Assembly (NCBI GenBank): GCA_018389105.1
Contig: JACATO010000999.1
Span: 620,001-684,000 of the forward strand
Direction: 5' to 3'
Source: Nautilus pompilius
Taxonomy: Eukaryota; Mollusca; Cephalopoda; Nautilida; Nautilidae
DNA length: 64,000 bases
The position numbers and the translations under genes are program-made. Positions 45,848-58,742 of the stretch are shown in pieces. Below the pieces are notes generated by a model that was not told where the DNA came from, did no database searches, and worked only from the letters and a program-made list of their open reading frames with translations. Every line of letters begins with the position of its first letter. Position 1 is the stretch's first letter.

Positions 45848-48800
45848 TATTTAGTTTTCAGAAAGTTAAATTTTAACAGAATAGCAGATATTTACCATAG
45901 AGGTTTCTCATTAAATACAGAAGTATGAGAAAACTTTTCACTAACATTGCCATCAGTTCTGTTGGTTTTGAGCTCCTTATTTATTATATTTATTTAACTT
46001 ATTTTATTTTGTGAAGAAAATGCTCTTTGGAAGGTGTATATTTCTAGTATATTAAAATATATTTGAGATAGCTGGCCGAGTTATTATTGAGCTGGTATCT
46101 TTTTAAAATAAACCATTTCATCACGGATTTATTCTGTAAAAATGAATGAATTCAGAATTTTTTTTTTTTTTAAAGATTTTCTTAAACTTTGAGATTTGAT
46201 GTGCCAGTAGATGTCATTGAGCTAATTTTGTGTATTTAAGAAAGTTCAAATGTATGCATTTACTATCGTTGTAAAGTAGTTCTTCAGGAAGTTAGTTTTT
46301 GATAACGCACCAATATCATAATGTGTTAGCACCTGTGCAATTACTTGGTTTTATGTTTTGAAGAAGGCCCAAGATCTTGGAAATGTTTTCCACCTTTTGA
46401 AAGAAAAGAAAAGTCAAGACAAGTTTAGTGATAGTGTGAACGATGCTTGAAATATTGTTATTGTCATGAAAATATCCACTTATTTCTTGCATTGTTTTTC
46501 TCTGGTTGTGCACGTACCTGCATATAAAAATTCTAGCTAGAAACAAGCAAACAAGTTTTAAAGCTCTAAACCCTCTGACAGCGATAATATTAACATGCAG
46601 CGTGTGGTCAAACTGACAGAAAATAACACTTTTCCTTCTTTCTAACAGTGTTCTTAGTTTAAAGACCAGTTCCACATTCTGAAGATATCTTTTGAATCTG
46701 GTTTTCCATCAGATTTGGCACATTTTCATAAGTATGTAAGTTTCGAAGATATCAGACAAGGCGGATTTTGGATTATATATGTGGCGGGAGGGAGGGAATT
46801 GTTATTTCTTAGAGCAGTATGCAGCAGAAACTCTCTCCAAAAATTAATTAAATGAGCAAAATAATTTATACGGTAATTTTTTTTTTGTGCTTTATCTCCA
46901 AACTTATTTTTTTGTATTGCTCTAAAAAAAAAAAATGCATGATGGATACAGACTTTTAAAATCTTATTTGCTTAGAACATGTAGAGTTATGCTTGTGAAC
47001 AGAAATTTCCTGTAAAATGGGGCTAAAAGATAATTAACTTCCTAGTGCATAAATTAGAGAAGAAAACAAAATTTTGAGTGTAACTGACAGGTGAATCTAC
47101 TATCAAAGTATATGATGGTGGTCCTTTGCTAAAGCAAGATGTAAAAACCATCAAAGCTCGGAATGTTGAGGATCACTTTTGATAAAGAACTGTTTTCACA
47201 TGACATTTTGAAATTTGATTGTGAGAGAACTTATGTCAAAATCTTACTGACAGACATTAAAGGCCAAGCTTGTTTGAACTATAAGGGCTTGCCATTTCTG
47301 TGCAGGTGTGATTAAATCCCATTACAGATAACAGGAATGAATGGCGAGTATTTGCACTGTAACTTTTAACTGTTGAGAGAGTCTGCTGGAGCAGAGAAGT
47401 AACTTAATTTTGCCAAAAAATGATCCCCCTCCTATTCTTAGTATGCGTGCTAGAAATGATAGAATAGGGCACACTTGTTCAGAACAGACTTGCATCAAAG
47501 ATGTTTAAATGGCTGATTTCATCTAAATAGTCCATGAGGATGCTAAAAAATATATATATTTTTAAGTGGACTAGAGCAATGATTTGTCAAGTTCTTTGGT
47601 TAAGGTAGCTTCTGTAACCCTTAATGGTTCTACATTCATTAACATTAATGAAGTTATTTACCAGCTAAAATCCTATGATAAAAATTCAAGGTTTTATTTA
47701 GCAAATCAGATAAAGCAAGAACTGAGTGGATGAGAAATTTAATTCCAGTTATTTTCAAAAAATATTTCTGGGATGTTCCAGAAACCATTACCAAAGCAGA
47801 GTCTTTGGTGAAGTCATCTGAAATTTTGCATCTTTCAAAATAATTCTTATGAAGGAATCTAAAGTCATCCCAGTTTATATTTGATTCAACCCCTCTCTCT
47901 CCACTTTATCTCCAGAAGTTTACAAAAATTAAACATGAAGCAACAATGTTTAGATAGTAAGCCTATCAGATGTTTGAATATGAATTTACATTTGACAATG
48001 CTATTTACCAGAGAAACTTGTCAAGTGCTGGAGAATGCTTTGTATTATGGAGTATTCCACAATCCTGAGGCATGAAATCCATTATTTTGTTACAGTTATA
48101 AAGTAATTCTATAACTGTTCTATTGGTGCTGCCAGTAGGATATTGTTGCACATCTATTTCTGAATTGATTAGTGAGTGCAGTTTGTAATGGAAAAAATAA
48201 AATTTTGTATTTTGCTAAGTTTATTTTGTGTTATTCTTAATACACCTTTTGTTTTGTTTGATCTAGGTCTTATAAAGAAATTAATTCTATCAATTTGTTT
48301 TTTTTTTTAAAACACTATTAATGGATGGCTTTGAGGGTGAACAGACATTGCAAGCTACAGATTCTTTTTGAATTTCCCCCTTCAGCCTGTCTTGAGTTTG
48401 GTTCTTGTCTGCCTGGAGAATGTCCCTCCAATTAATTAAATATATTCTAAACATTGTAAGGATATATTTTTGTATATACACAAAAATAACTATGATGAAT
48501 TCTTAGTCACCTTTAATACAATTACTGAGAAATGATTGTGTCAAGTTCTGTACAGAATTACATTATTGACATATTTCTCAACTACAGTCTTATGTCAGAA
48601 TTTTAACACAATGTATTAAAAATTGCAGAATTTGTTTTTCCAGAGCAAAAAATTTAAATTCTGTTTTATGTACATTACAGATGTCTTTCTATAAAGCTGT
48701 AAAGTTCAGAGCAGTTAAAGGAAGCGGCCATGTTGGCTTGCTCCCTATCTCTGTTAACATCATAAGTTTATAGTTTAATCCATTTATTAACAATTGCATT

Positions 48801-50241
48801 GCCGAAAATTCTATCAAGCTGTCAGCTGACATTACTTCCATGTGTCCTGAAACAAATTATTAATGAACTGACGCCCAAGATATTAAAGAGTCTTTAGCAA
48901 TTCTATGCTTCTAATTCCTCTGGCATCAGATTAATATGGGACTATAATCCAATCCTATTGGATTTGTCTTAGGTGAAAGGTAGTGCCAGAGGCAAGACTG
49001 GTATAAACAAAGTGATTGGCTGGTAAAGTGCTATACCAGGGTTATAGTCAAAACGTTTTAAATTATTTTTTAAAAATATTGTGTATAATTTGTATGAAAA
49101 CTAGTCTTGTGGTTCACTAAAATAGTCAGCCATTTGCAATCCAAGTTAAAAATATTAGAATTAAATAAAAAAAAAAAATACTAACATTAGAAGAAAATAG
49201 TATGCTTGTTTAGGAGTAAAAACTGTTTAAAAATAGTATGCCGTCACTTTCCTAAACGGTTGACTGAAGATGGCGGGCTTTCACAAGCCAATTCAACGAA
49301 TTAAAATCTGACAGGGTACTGTTTTGTAAATGTCGGTTTATCCCCAAATACAGATAACTAAACGTACTGGTAATTAAAATATATGTAATGTTTTAGATCT
49401 GTGATGAATTTCCTAATAATTCTTAACAAACAAATGATTTTTTTTAATCTTTCTTTTTCAAAAAAAAAAAGTAATAAGTTTAAGTGGGTAAATTAGTATC
49501 TGTCTCATTTTAGGAGACTGAAAGGGTGTGTCTCACTTCACCCATTGACCCGTGTGCGTATAATCAAACAGACAAGCTCCTCAAACTGGGATGCAGGCAT
49601 ACCGGTTACTCAATATTCTGGAAAATTAGTTATTTAAGAAAAAATATTAACAACATATTCAAAAGTTCATTAAAACGTGGGCATGTTTTTTTTTTGTTTT
49701 TTGCTCCATTTTGGTGAAGGGACTTTGTGAGTTTTTTCTAACACGCAGGAATATTACAAGGAGACCTGCAACAACCTATTTTTTTTAACAAATGTGAAAT
49801 GTCTGTATTCACATTACTTCAGAACATATACCATTTTCTGAGATATCCATCTTCTATAAAGTGGATTTTTATACAAATACTGTTTTTATCACTCAATGTG
49901 AAGGATAATTTAATAATACTGCATTTCTAGCTCTCTCTCCTCAGATCTAATAAAATTCCATGAAGATACCACGGCATTTAACAGTTGCGTTTATAATTGT
50001 GGCTAAGACTTCCCTTACCTGCAGTAATAAAGCCAGGCTTACTGTTGAGTCAGCAGGTGGCAAGAAGCCATCATGGTTTATAGAATGACCCCAGGAAAGA
50101 GAAACTAAGCTTCTATATACTAGAAATGCATATTGTTGTTATGATGTAATATTATCTTTGTCATTTTGATACAACCCCTTACTAATCTTTTTAATGCAGT
50201 ATATAAGCCACCAATAATGACTTAATAGCAGATGGAAAAAA
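45848..50241. other. Intergenic, no gene seen
   Basis: About 4.4 kb of AT-rich sequence with many poly-A and poly-T runs. Short open frames (for example 46316-46675, -) match nothing recognised. Confidence 0.45.
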
Positions 50242-53200
50242 ATGGATATCACATTAACAATTTTTCTGGGATACTCTCTTCTGCATGGGTTTGGCCTCAC
50301 AGGTGAGTAAATCTGATATTTTGGTGTTTTCAAGTTCTGTATTGAAATATTCTTGTTGCATTTTCTAAAAATCTTTGAACTGGCAATGGCCAAAAATTTG
50401 AAAATGATCATCTATCTGGGTTTCTTGCAACTCAAATGAATGCAAATCCATTTTGAAAAATTGTTCGAATGCTACGAACAAGTTAGCCTTGGCCGCCATC
50501 ATTCGTGAATGCTTTTAGTTTGATTTTGACAAAAATTGATTGTTACCTATTCTTAAATTAAGATTAAATCTGATACCAGCAAATGTGGTTTCAAAATCTG
50601 TTTTTTGAATTGTACTGATGGTTGTTTCTCTTTGCTTGGGTAGGATTAGGGTGGGTCCTCATACTAGCTTTCTGCTCCCCTCCAGTGAACATAAGCTAAC
50701 ATTTCCTAAAAATGGACAATTATAAAACTATTTTGATTAAAAACAAGATATGATACTGCAATAATTTTGGCACCCTGCCACCAGATATCTTGGAAAAAAA
50801 TTTTTAAATGAATTAAATTTGTGATCCTATGTATTAATAGTTGTGATGAAAACCAAACATGCTTTGGTTGCCTAGTTTGGTATACAAGCATTTCACAGCA
50901 ATGTAATTGGAGTTTCTAAACCTATGTAGATTGATATAAAAACAGTGGGGCCGGGCAGCTTTACAACTTAAAGACGACAAGTGTTCAGTTTGTTCTTGAA
51001 AGCATTGATGCTGCTACTTCTACCATCTGATTTGGTAAAGCTTTCCAGGCTGAAACAACATGATTGCTAAAAAGCCTTATCTAGAATGTTTTTAAAATGA
51101 TTCTAAACTTATGCCCTTTAGGGTATCCAGTGCGCATTCATTGTCAGAAAAGAGAGAAAATTGTGAAAAACTTCAGTCAGGATGCTTACAAAAATGCCTG
51201 TTGGCTAAACTGGGCAACTGAAGCATCTCTAGTCTTTAACTATGGTTACATAAGGTGCTAACCATCCAGAAACCTTTCTCAAGTAACTGACACCTTTTAG
51301 TTGGCTGAAAGAGGTCTTTAATAGTGTATAGAGCAAAAATATCTGCAGCATTCTAACCATCACTACTATCTACCTAACATCAAAGTTTAGAGAGAGACAG
51401 AGGTTCTTTGACAAATCATATCACTGGACACCTCAATAAACAACTGGAACATTCTCATTAGGAAGCACTTAGTAACTGTATCTTTCAAGAAAAGTTTGCT
51501 AAACCAGGTAATAGAAGTAAAAAGAAAAAAAAAAGCATAAATAGTTCTTTTATTTGACTAGAATTTTTGGAGAAAAAAATGGTTTTATGCATATTAAAAG
51601 AAAACTCCCTGGCCTATATCCAATTTTGCTAGTACTATGTACTTTCACTAACCAGTCTCTACAAGGGAGACTATTCCAAAGTAGCACAGTGCTGAACTCA
51701 TCCACTAGAAAGCATACTTCTATGTCACAAGGGCTCAGCACTGCTGACTTCAACAGGAAATCCTTACCAGAACCCTTTATTTTTAGATGGGGAAGAAAAC
51801 AAACACACAACCGGCCAGTGAAGAACTAGCAGCAGCCATGCCAAAGAATCACTCAACCTTGGCTGTCCGGTAGCACAGACCTTTTTGAAGCAGCAGCTTG
51901 TGAAAACAAATCACGTGACAAAATTGTCTGTGTTTGTAAAGATGACTCGAGGCAGTTTTTCTACCATATAATTACCCATCGTACTAAGAGATTTGTGAAC
52001 ACACATATGACCTCGTCTTTCCTTTTTTCATAATCTGACTCTTTCAGCCAAACCGTTTTCTGATACTTAATCTGTGTTGTATGTTGAACCATAATTGCAG
52101 GCCATTCAAAAACACAAAACAAATCTACAGAGAAGGGAGATAACCTACTGGTTTTGATATTCTTTAGAGAAATACTAACAATACCTGTAAAAATGTTTTA
52201 GTTTTTCTTGCCAAAAAACAACAAATTGAGATAATTCTGGATTATTCACTCAACGGTTTGCCAATGGGTTTCCTTCCACAGTTAAACAGAAGTTCCAGGG
52301 TGGAAATCCTGCACAAGTCGTCCATCCTTATCTGGGTCACTAAGGCTGATGCCACCCCACACCTTTCCCTTTTCTGGCCAAGGTATTTGCTCTGTGAAAA
52401 TAAAGGCCATGTCGCACGCCCAAAATTTATTTCAACAAGAGGCTTTGAATATTTTCTTCAGGTTAACTGCTATAGGGGACTAACCCTCATCCTTCCTTTA
52501 GTGATCTTGGATGTGCAGGGTTAATATGAAGTATGAAAATGCATCTGTTTCTGGATCTTTAAAATCTTCCAGCTCAGAAATGCTAGATATCTTACCACAT
52601 TTATAAAATGGTCAATCCATTACAAATTTTTTTTAATGTTTGTATATTAATTTTCTCTTTAAATACAAATATGCACATGACATTTCTACCAAATGACTTT
52701 GCTAGATTTTTGTGCCAAATCATCATGGATATTCATGCTACCCTTCTCCATATATACCCATACACATTTTCCCCAAAAGTTAAAAAATCTGAAGAATATG
52801 GTAAAAAAAAAGAAAACAAAAATCTGTGAACACATTTTAATATGCACTTGGCACTCCATTCCATTCGCTGGTTACTGCTTCAATATGCACAAAACAACAC
52901 AGGAATGGTGCTATTGTAAACATGTGGAAAGTTGTCGGTCTGAATGGGGCCTATTCGAGATGCTTGTAGGTGATGCAAAACCAACACAAACAAAATATCC
53001 TAGTGATCACTATATACTTGCAAGATTGAGCAGGCAAAGGGACTACTTCACCACTGTACTTTCATCAAGCAAAAAATAAAAACTGGAGAATGGCAGATAA
53101 AATTACCTGGCCAGTTCTAAATTATGTCTAGACTATTGGAGGCTTAGCATCTGCTGGCCTCCCACACCATGACATTGTACCCTCATACTATCATCAAAAT

Positions 53201-56200
53201 GTTGCAGAAGAAAACAGATATTAGTTCTGGAATAAGGAGTCTCCTCTTCCAGTGTCCCTGGGGCTTGTGAACATGACTGCAATTCTCTTGGATTGTAATG
53301 GTAACAAGAGCCCTTGATTAGGTTGCTAGCACTGTAAACCTGTGCCTCAAGTGATTTCCTAGAGTTTGAATCCACTGAGCACCAGGCACCTGAGTTAACA
53401 ATATGCACAGAAATAACAATTTTCATTTCAGATGCATGAAGGTGGAGAAAGCTTTGGGAGAGTGAATACTACATTCTAAATTTTGTATTCTAAAAGCTAC
53501 ATATAAAAAAAAACAATGTCAAATTTTGGATAAATAAATTTAATTTCAAATAAAAACAAAAATACTATAATAAACATTTTCAGACATAATACCACATTTA
53601 AAGCGAACTTTTCAAATGCAATGGGGATACTGCTATTTTTCCACAGATTATTTTATCTAAAAGCCACATTATCTGCATTTCAGCTGCCCTCGACTTGCGA
53701 TTCACCCCTTCTGTACCAGTGGCAGGAACAGACAAGCTCAGTATATCATGTAACGACACAGACATTGGCGGAAAAATCTATTCAGTATCCTTCATAAAAA
53801 ATGAAAAAACACTTGTGAATACTGATAAGTCTGAAACAACATGGGTGGACAAAAATATCAGAAAGCGGGCCAGAGTCATCGATACCAATTTCACAAAAAA
53901 CAATGTTCAGGCAACACTTCAGCTGAAGCCTGTGCAAGCACAAGATGGCGGAACCTATCAGTGCTCTGTTCAGTCGAGTTTCGGATCAGTTTTTTCTGCA
54001 TCAAAAAATCTTTCTGTGAAAGGTAGGTTATGTACAGGTAAAACTAAAAGTCAGCCCGAGAAAATTCTGTTTTCGTTTCTGATGTTCAATGATGCATGGA
54101 ATGTTGAACGTAATCTCATCGCTTGGGAAAAAACGCAACAGCTTTTGATGGCACCTTGAATACCTTTCTACGCTGTGCAGACCTGGAACCTCAGTTAAAA
54201 AAATAATATAGATAAAACTTATTTACTGTGTTGCGGTCTGAGATGTTTCCCCAAAACCAAAATAACTATGGAAATAAAGGTGCACAGGCACTTACTGACA
54301 TTAGGTGCCGGCTATGAAATTAGTTTCTGGCAAAGAAACAGGTGACAAAGCTTATCTAGGTAAGGTAAGGGACAAAGAAAGTCATCAATGTGGAATAAAA
54401 TAAAATTAATTACAACTTCTCTAAGTGTTGCATGGTGTTTCAAATCTCAGTCATTTTGGATGTGTTCGGGCAGGTTTATCGCATTCATTAAGTCAATCTA
54501 AATCTCAGAATATCAGTATGCAAAATCATTTTCATCCGTAGTTATAACAAAAGATAGAGTATTCGAAGTTATTTTTCAAACTTGGTAGAAATGACTCCTC
54601 CTTAAAAAAAAGGGTTATCAGAAAACAGGAAGGCACCACAACTTATATGAGATTTCCCCAGTTAAGTAAATCTTCTATACGTGTGTTTTTTCAAAATCTT
54701 TGACAGTTGCCATTAAATTAATGGAAAACTTTGAAATATATTTAAACTAAAAAAAAAAAGGAACTTTTTTCTCCCTTTGCATCTTCTCCATTAAAGTTGC
54801 ACTCTCATCATTTACTATTTTAAATCACTGAATGTTCTGTTTAAAAACCAGATTCTTATTCAATTAAGTTCATAAAATGGTTATATCTCAGTGAGCCGTC
54901 TTGAATAAAAGTTCCTTGTGCTACATATGTAGGATTTGTACAAACCAAGTTTTACTTTATTTAGTTCAGTTATTATGAGGCAAGAATTCATTATGGTTTA
55001 TACTAGAACCTTAGTGAGAATAAATATTTACCAAAAATGATTTTAAAAAAATTTATTACACTATCACCAGCAACTTGTTTCATTTATCATGAACTGTTTG
55101 TAATTTTTTATTTTTTTGACATCAACCCATACTGCAGCTTTAAACAATTTCTAATTGTGATCTATAGTGATGGTTTGTTATAACCTGAACAGTAATAGAA
55201 TGTGTAATCTCAAAGCTCTCAATTTTATTTTTAACTTATTAAATAAGTGTACAACTTTGCTCTTTTTCAGTACTCCCCAGGCCAACACCAAGACCTAAAA
55301 AGAGAGAAACTAAAAGTTCAGGTAAGGTCAGCTAATACACAATGTGTATAGTATGTAGGGGTTCCTCAGAACACTACATTCAGTTATTCACATCACCCTG
55401 TGTGCAGAAGCCAGTCTTGGCGATAACAGAGGATACAGCGAACAAGCAATAAGTGCACACCTCCTCCTAGTGTCGAAAACATGTCACTGCAAATTTGAAA
55501 AGTATTAAAAATTTAGATTCACCACAATCCCCTCTGACCTCTATCTGACCAAATGGGTACAATAGAATCCTGGGGGTCTATTGTTTTAGCAATAACTCCA
55601 AGTGTGCTGGACTTGGGTAAATGATCTCCTATGTAATTTTTGAGGAATATCTTGTGGGTTACTAAGCAAGTTTCAAAATAACTGCAACAGAATCAAAGGA
55701 TACAACCAGAAACCTGGATCTACCAACACGGGTCCAATATCTTTCACAATGGCCATTTATTATGACTAATAATAATAATAATCACAAATGATAATAAGTA
55801 ATAACACTGCTCACACCTTCATCAAATTAGTGATAGTACAGATCTGCTCTGTTACAGAAACTAATTACCACATAGTATAATAATAATAATAATAATTTAT
55901 TTTCATAGATATTTCAAGCCAACACACTGATAATTTAAACATACCCATATTTGCTACTGTTTTATGATTAAGCAAGATTCATGGAAAATCCCTCTTCTAT
56001 ATGTAATTTAAGCACATTTTCATCGAGTGTATGCCACTGTTTATGAAAAATTACTAAGTTTTGTTTTGAATTTCCAGGAGCAGACATGGTAAAAATTAAC
56101 ATGGTTCTGGTCTCCGTTCTGATGTGGATGAAATTATGAGGAAAAAAAGCAATGGTTCTGGTAGGTTGAGGTATGCAAGAGAGAGAGAGAGAGAGAGAGA

Positions 56201-57101
56201 TATGAAGTGAACACGCACACACATACACACACTAAAGTTTAAATGCTATCAGAAGCGGATGTTTGGCTAAGGAACCTTTACCATCACTAAAGAATTCTAG
56301 AATTTTTTTGTTTCTTTTTTAATCTACAACTGCAAATAAAAAAGAGTCAGTCAGTCCACAAGTGTGACTACATCTTCTTACGTGGAGCTGTTCTCTGAAG
56401 AATTCTGCATCAATTAGAACCACACAGCTGAAAAGAAAAAAAAAGGGGGAGGGGGCTTTGGAATTCTAGCTGGTAAACCACCATGGTTAATGTTTTATAA
56501 AACAAACAAACAAAAGGTGGTGGTGATCAATCAAAACTGAGAAAAAGAATCTATTTATAAAAATACAGTTTCTAGTGTAATGCATTATTCACAGAAATTA
56601 GATTTCATTTCAGGTTAATTATCATGGCCGTAAAGCTGAGGTTTAATGATCATTCCTCATTACCATTGTCAGGGTTAGGGCTGAGATTCTGCGCTTAGTT
56701 TACAGGTATCACCAGCAATAAGGCGGTGGAGAAAAACACACAACCACCCTCTTATTTCTGAGAAGTTATCACATTTACCTGGCAGGTTAAGAATAGTTTG
56801 TTCTGTGTAATTAGCCACAGGTGATGTAAGTCAAGTAGTGCAAGTGAAACTACAGGATGAAACTGAGTTATGCATGGAAAGATTTATGGAGTAAAGGATA
56901 TTAAAACAAATTTACGCGAGTTAAATGTGCAAACATTTTGAAATATTCAGTCACTCATAACAAAATTATTCATTCATCGTGGTTTTTATCCAGTTTTTTT
57001 TTTTTTTTTCAGATTTCTTTGGAAATCCAAAGGATCCTTCTCCCTCTAGTTTAGATAGTAATGGCTGTAGCACGAAGGTATCAATTAATTGTGTAGTGTA
57101 A
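50242..57101 (+). CDS. Small secreted single-Ig-domain protein
   Basis: Four coding exons with GT-AG ends and consistent phase-1 junctions: 50242-50302, 53684-54022, 55271-55321 and 57013-57101, giving 179 aa. Exon 1 encodes a signal peptide (MDITLTIFLGYSLLHGFGLT). Exon 2 encodes one Ig-type domain with Cys43 and Cys114, W74 and the DGGTYQC signature. Exon 3 encodes a short Pro/Lys/Arg linker (VLPRPTPRPKKRETKSS). Exon 4 ends with a TAA at 57099-57101. There is no transmembrane segment, so it should be secreted. The start (LRFTPSVPVAGTDKLSISC) resembles the N-terminal Ig domain of gastropod fibrinogen-related proteins. A donor-like AAG|GTATCA at 57077 could instead splice to further exons; none with a fibrinogen domain was found in the window. 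Immune function is only a possibility. Confidence 0.72.
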
Positions 57102-58223
57102 TCTTGGTGATTGAAACCACGCATTTTAAATAAATCAATTTAAACATTGTCTTTCAGAGTGTCATAATTTGGTTATCATTCTAGAGAAGGAAAAAAGAAT
57201 ATAAAGTTTGGAAATGACACAAGAAATGCAAGAGGTGGCATATGACTAGCTACATCTCATTTTTAATCTGTTCCCCTAGTGGCAGGTACAGACAACCAAG
57301 AGTTATCTTACAGCAATGCCGGGATTTAGTTACCGACTCCTGAGAGCTTGTAGATGTCCCATCCAGCGAGAATTGTGCCTGCATAGATGGGTCTTCAACC
57401 AGAAATTTGTCAGGCGGCAACATGAAGCAGCTGCTTCTAGAGCCACACCAGGTACTGATTCTGACAAACGAATAAAAGGAAACTAAGTGGAGTTCTAACA
57501 TGAATAAAGAAATGGTCTGCCAACATGTGAAAAGATGACATTTCATGTTACAAAACACCAATTAAACGATTGCCATCTGGTATCAATGTTCATTCTTGGT
57601 TAGTTTGCACTAAAAAAAAAAAAAAAACACAAATCAGCCTTGGGCTGTAGTGAATTATGCTGATGCCCATAAACAAGAATAGTAGAACGGATAACAGCAA
57701 CCAGCTTAACGGTCATTAGCGTGCAGTACAGAAAGATTTAACCAAACATCAGAGGTAAAAAAAGTTGGACTTCAAATGTTTACATACAATACCATCTACT
57801 GAAATAACAGCCATATCAACGAGTTCCAAAGCACTAAAAGTGCCACCACAAAAGTGGATATACTTCATAGTTACTAAACAGAAATCAGGTCCTTGAGGCT
57901 CCTAAAAGTATTCTAAACGGCCAGAAGACATCAACATAGAGATGTGAATAGACTTAATAATTTTTAACAAACACACACCAAGGGTACCCATTTAGACAGA
58001 TGATTCTTATCAGTTCCTCTAGTTGTCCAAACACATAACCCTCAAATCTCCTATAATTTTCCTTTCGTGGTAACAAAAACCAGTCACATGAGCATTTCTA
58101 AGTGGTCTTTAAAATGAAAATGACCAGCATGTTTAAGCCACAACAACATAGTTTTTTTGTGTGTTACCATAGCTACCTTTCTGATAATCCTTGTGTGTTA
58201 AGTAGTTTACTAAATATGGTATA
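57102..58223. other. No gene seen
   Basis: AT-rich, presumed 3' flank of the Ig gene. A 103-codon - strand frame at 57250-57561 is unassigned. Confidence 0.4.
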
Positions 58224-58742
58224 CAGTCAACCCCCGCGTAATTGCGGTTCGGCATTCGCAGAATTTTCCTTAGAACCTAACTAATAATTGTTCATGGAAA
58301 TCCCAGCATATTCGTAGAATCGCAAATATCTTCCGCAATTTTTTTTATGGCAATATTTTTTTTCACGCTAAATTATTAACAATATAATTTACTAATTTTG
58401 TAATTAAATACTAACGTAAATTCAGCAAAATATCAATATAAAATGGCTGGAGGTTTGAAAGTAGCCAATCCGAGAGCGTTATTCATTTCTCCTTGCTGCT
58501 GATTGGCTGCTGCCCATGAGGCGCCGTCTCGGCAGATGCAGCCCAGCATCATCCCAGTTTACCGCATGTAGCTATCTCGAGAGTTTCTTTGAGTGTTGTG
58601 TTTTTTATTAAATTATTATTATATATTTACTTATATTTTGACATTTATAGGCATTTTTATGGACCACGTCCAATATTTGCGGTTTTTCACTCTTCGCGGG
58701 TGCTCAAGGGACGTAACCCCCGCGAATACCGGGGGACAACTG
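58224..58742. mobile_element. Tigger-like MITE (519 bp)
   Basis: Inverted termini of about 24 bases: CAGTCAACCCCCGCGTAATT on the left, and on the right the reverse complement of CAGTTGTCCCCCGGTATTCG. TA flanks both ends (58222-58223 and 58743-58744). The interior is AT-rich with CpG-rich ends and no transposase. The termini differ from those of the autonomous Tigger at 40568, so that element is not its obvious source. Confidence 0.85.
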
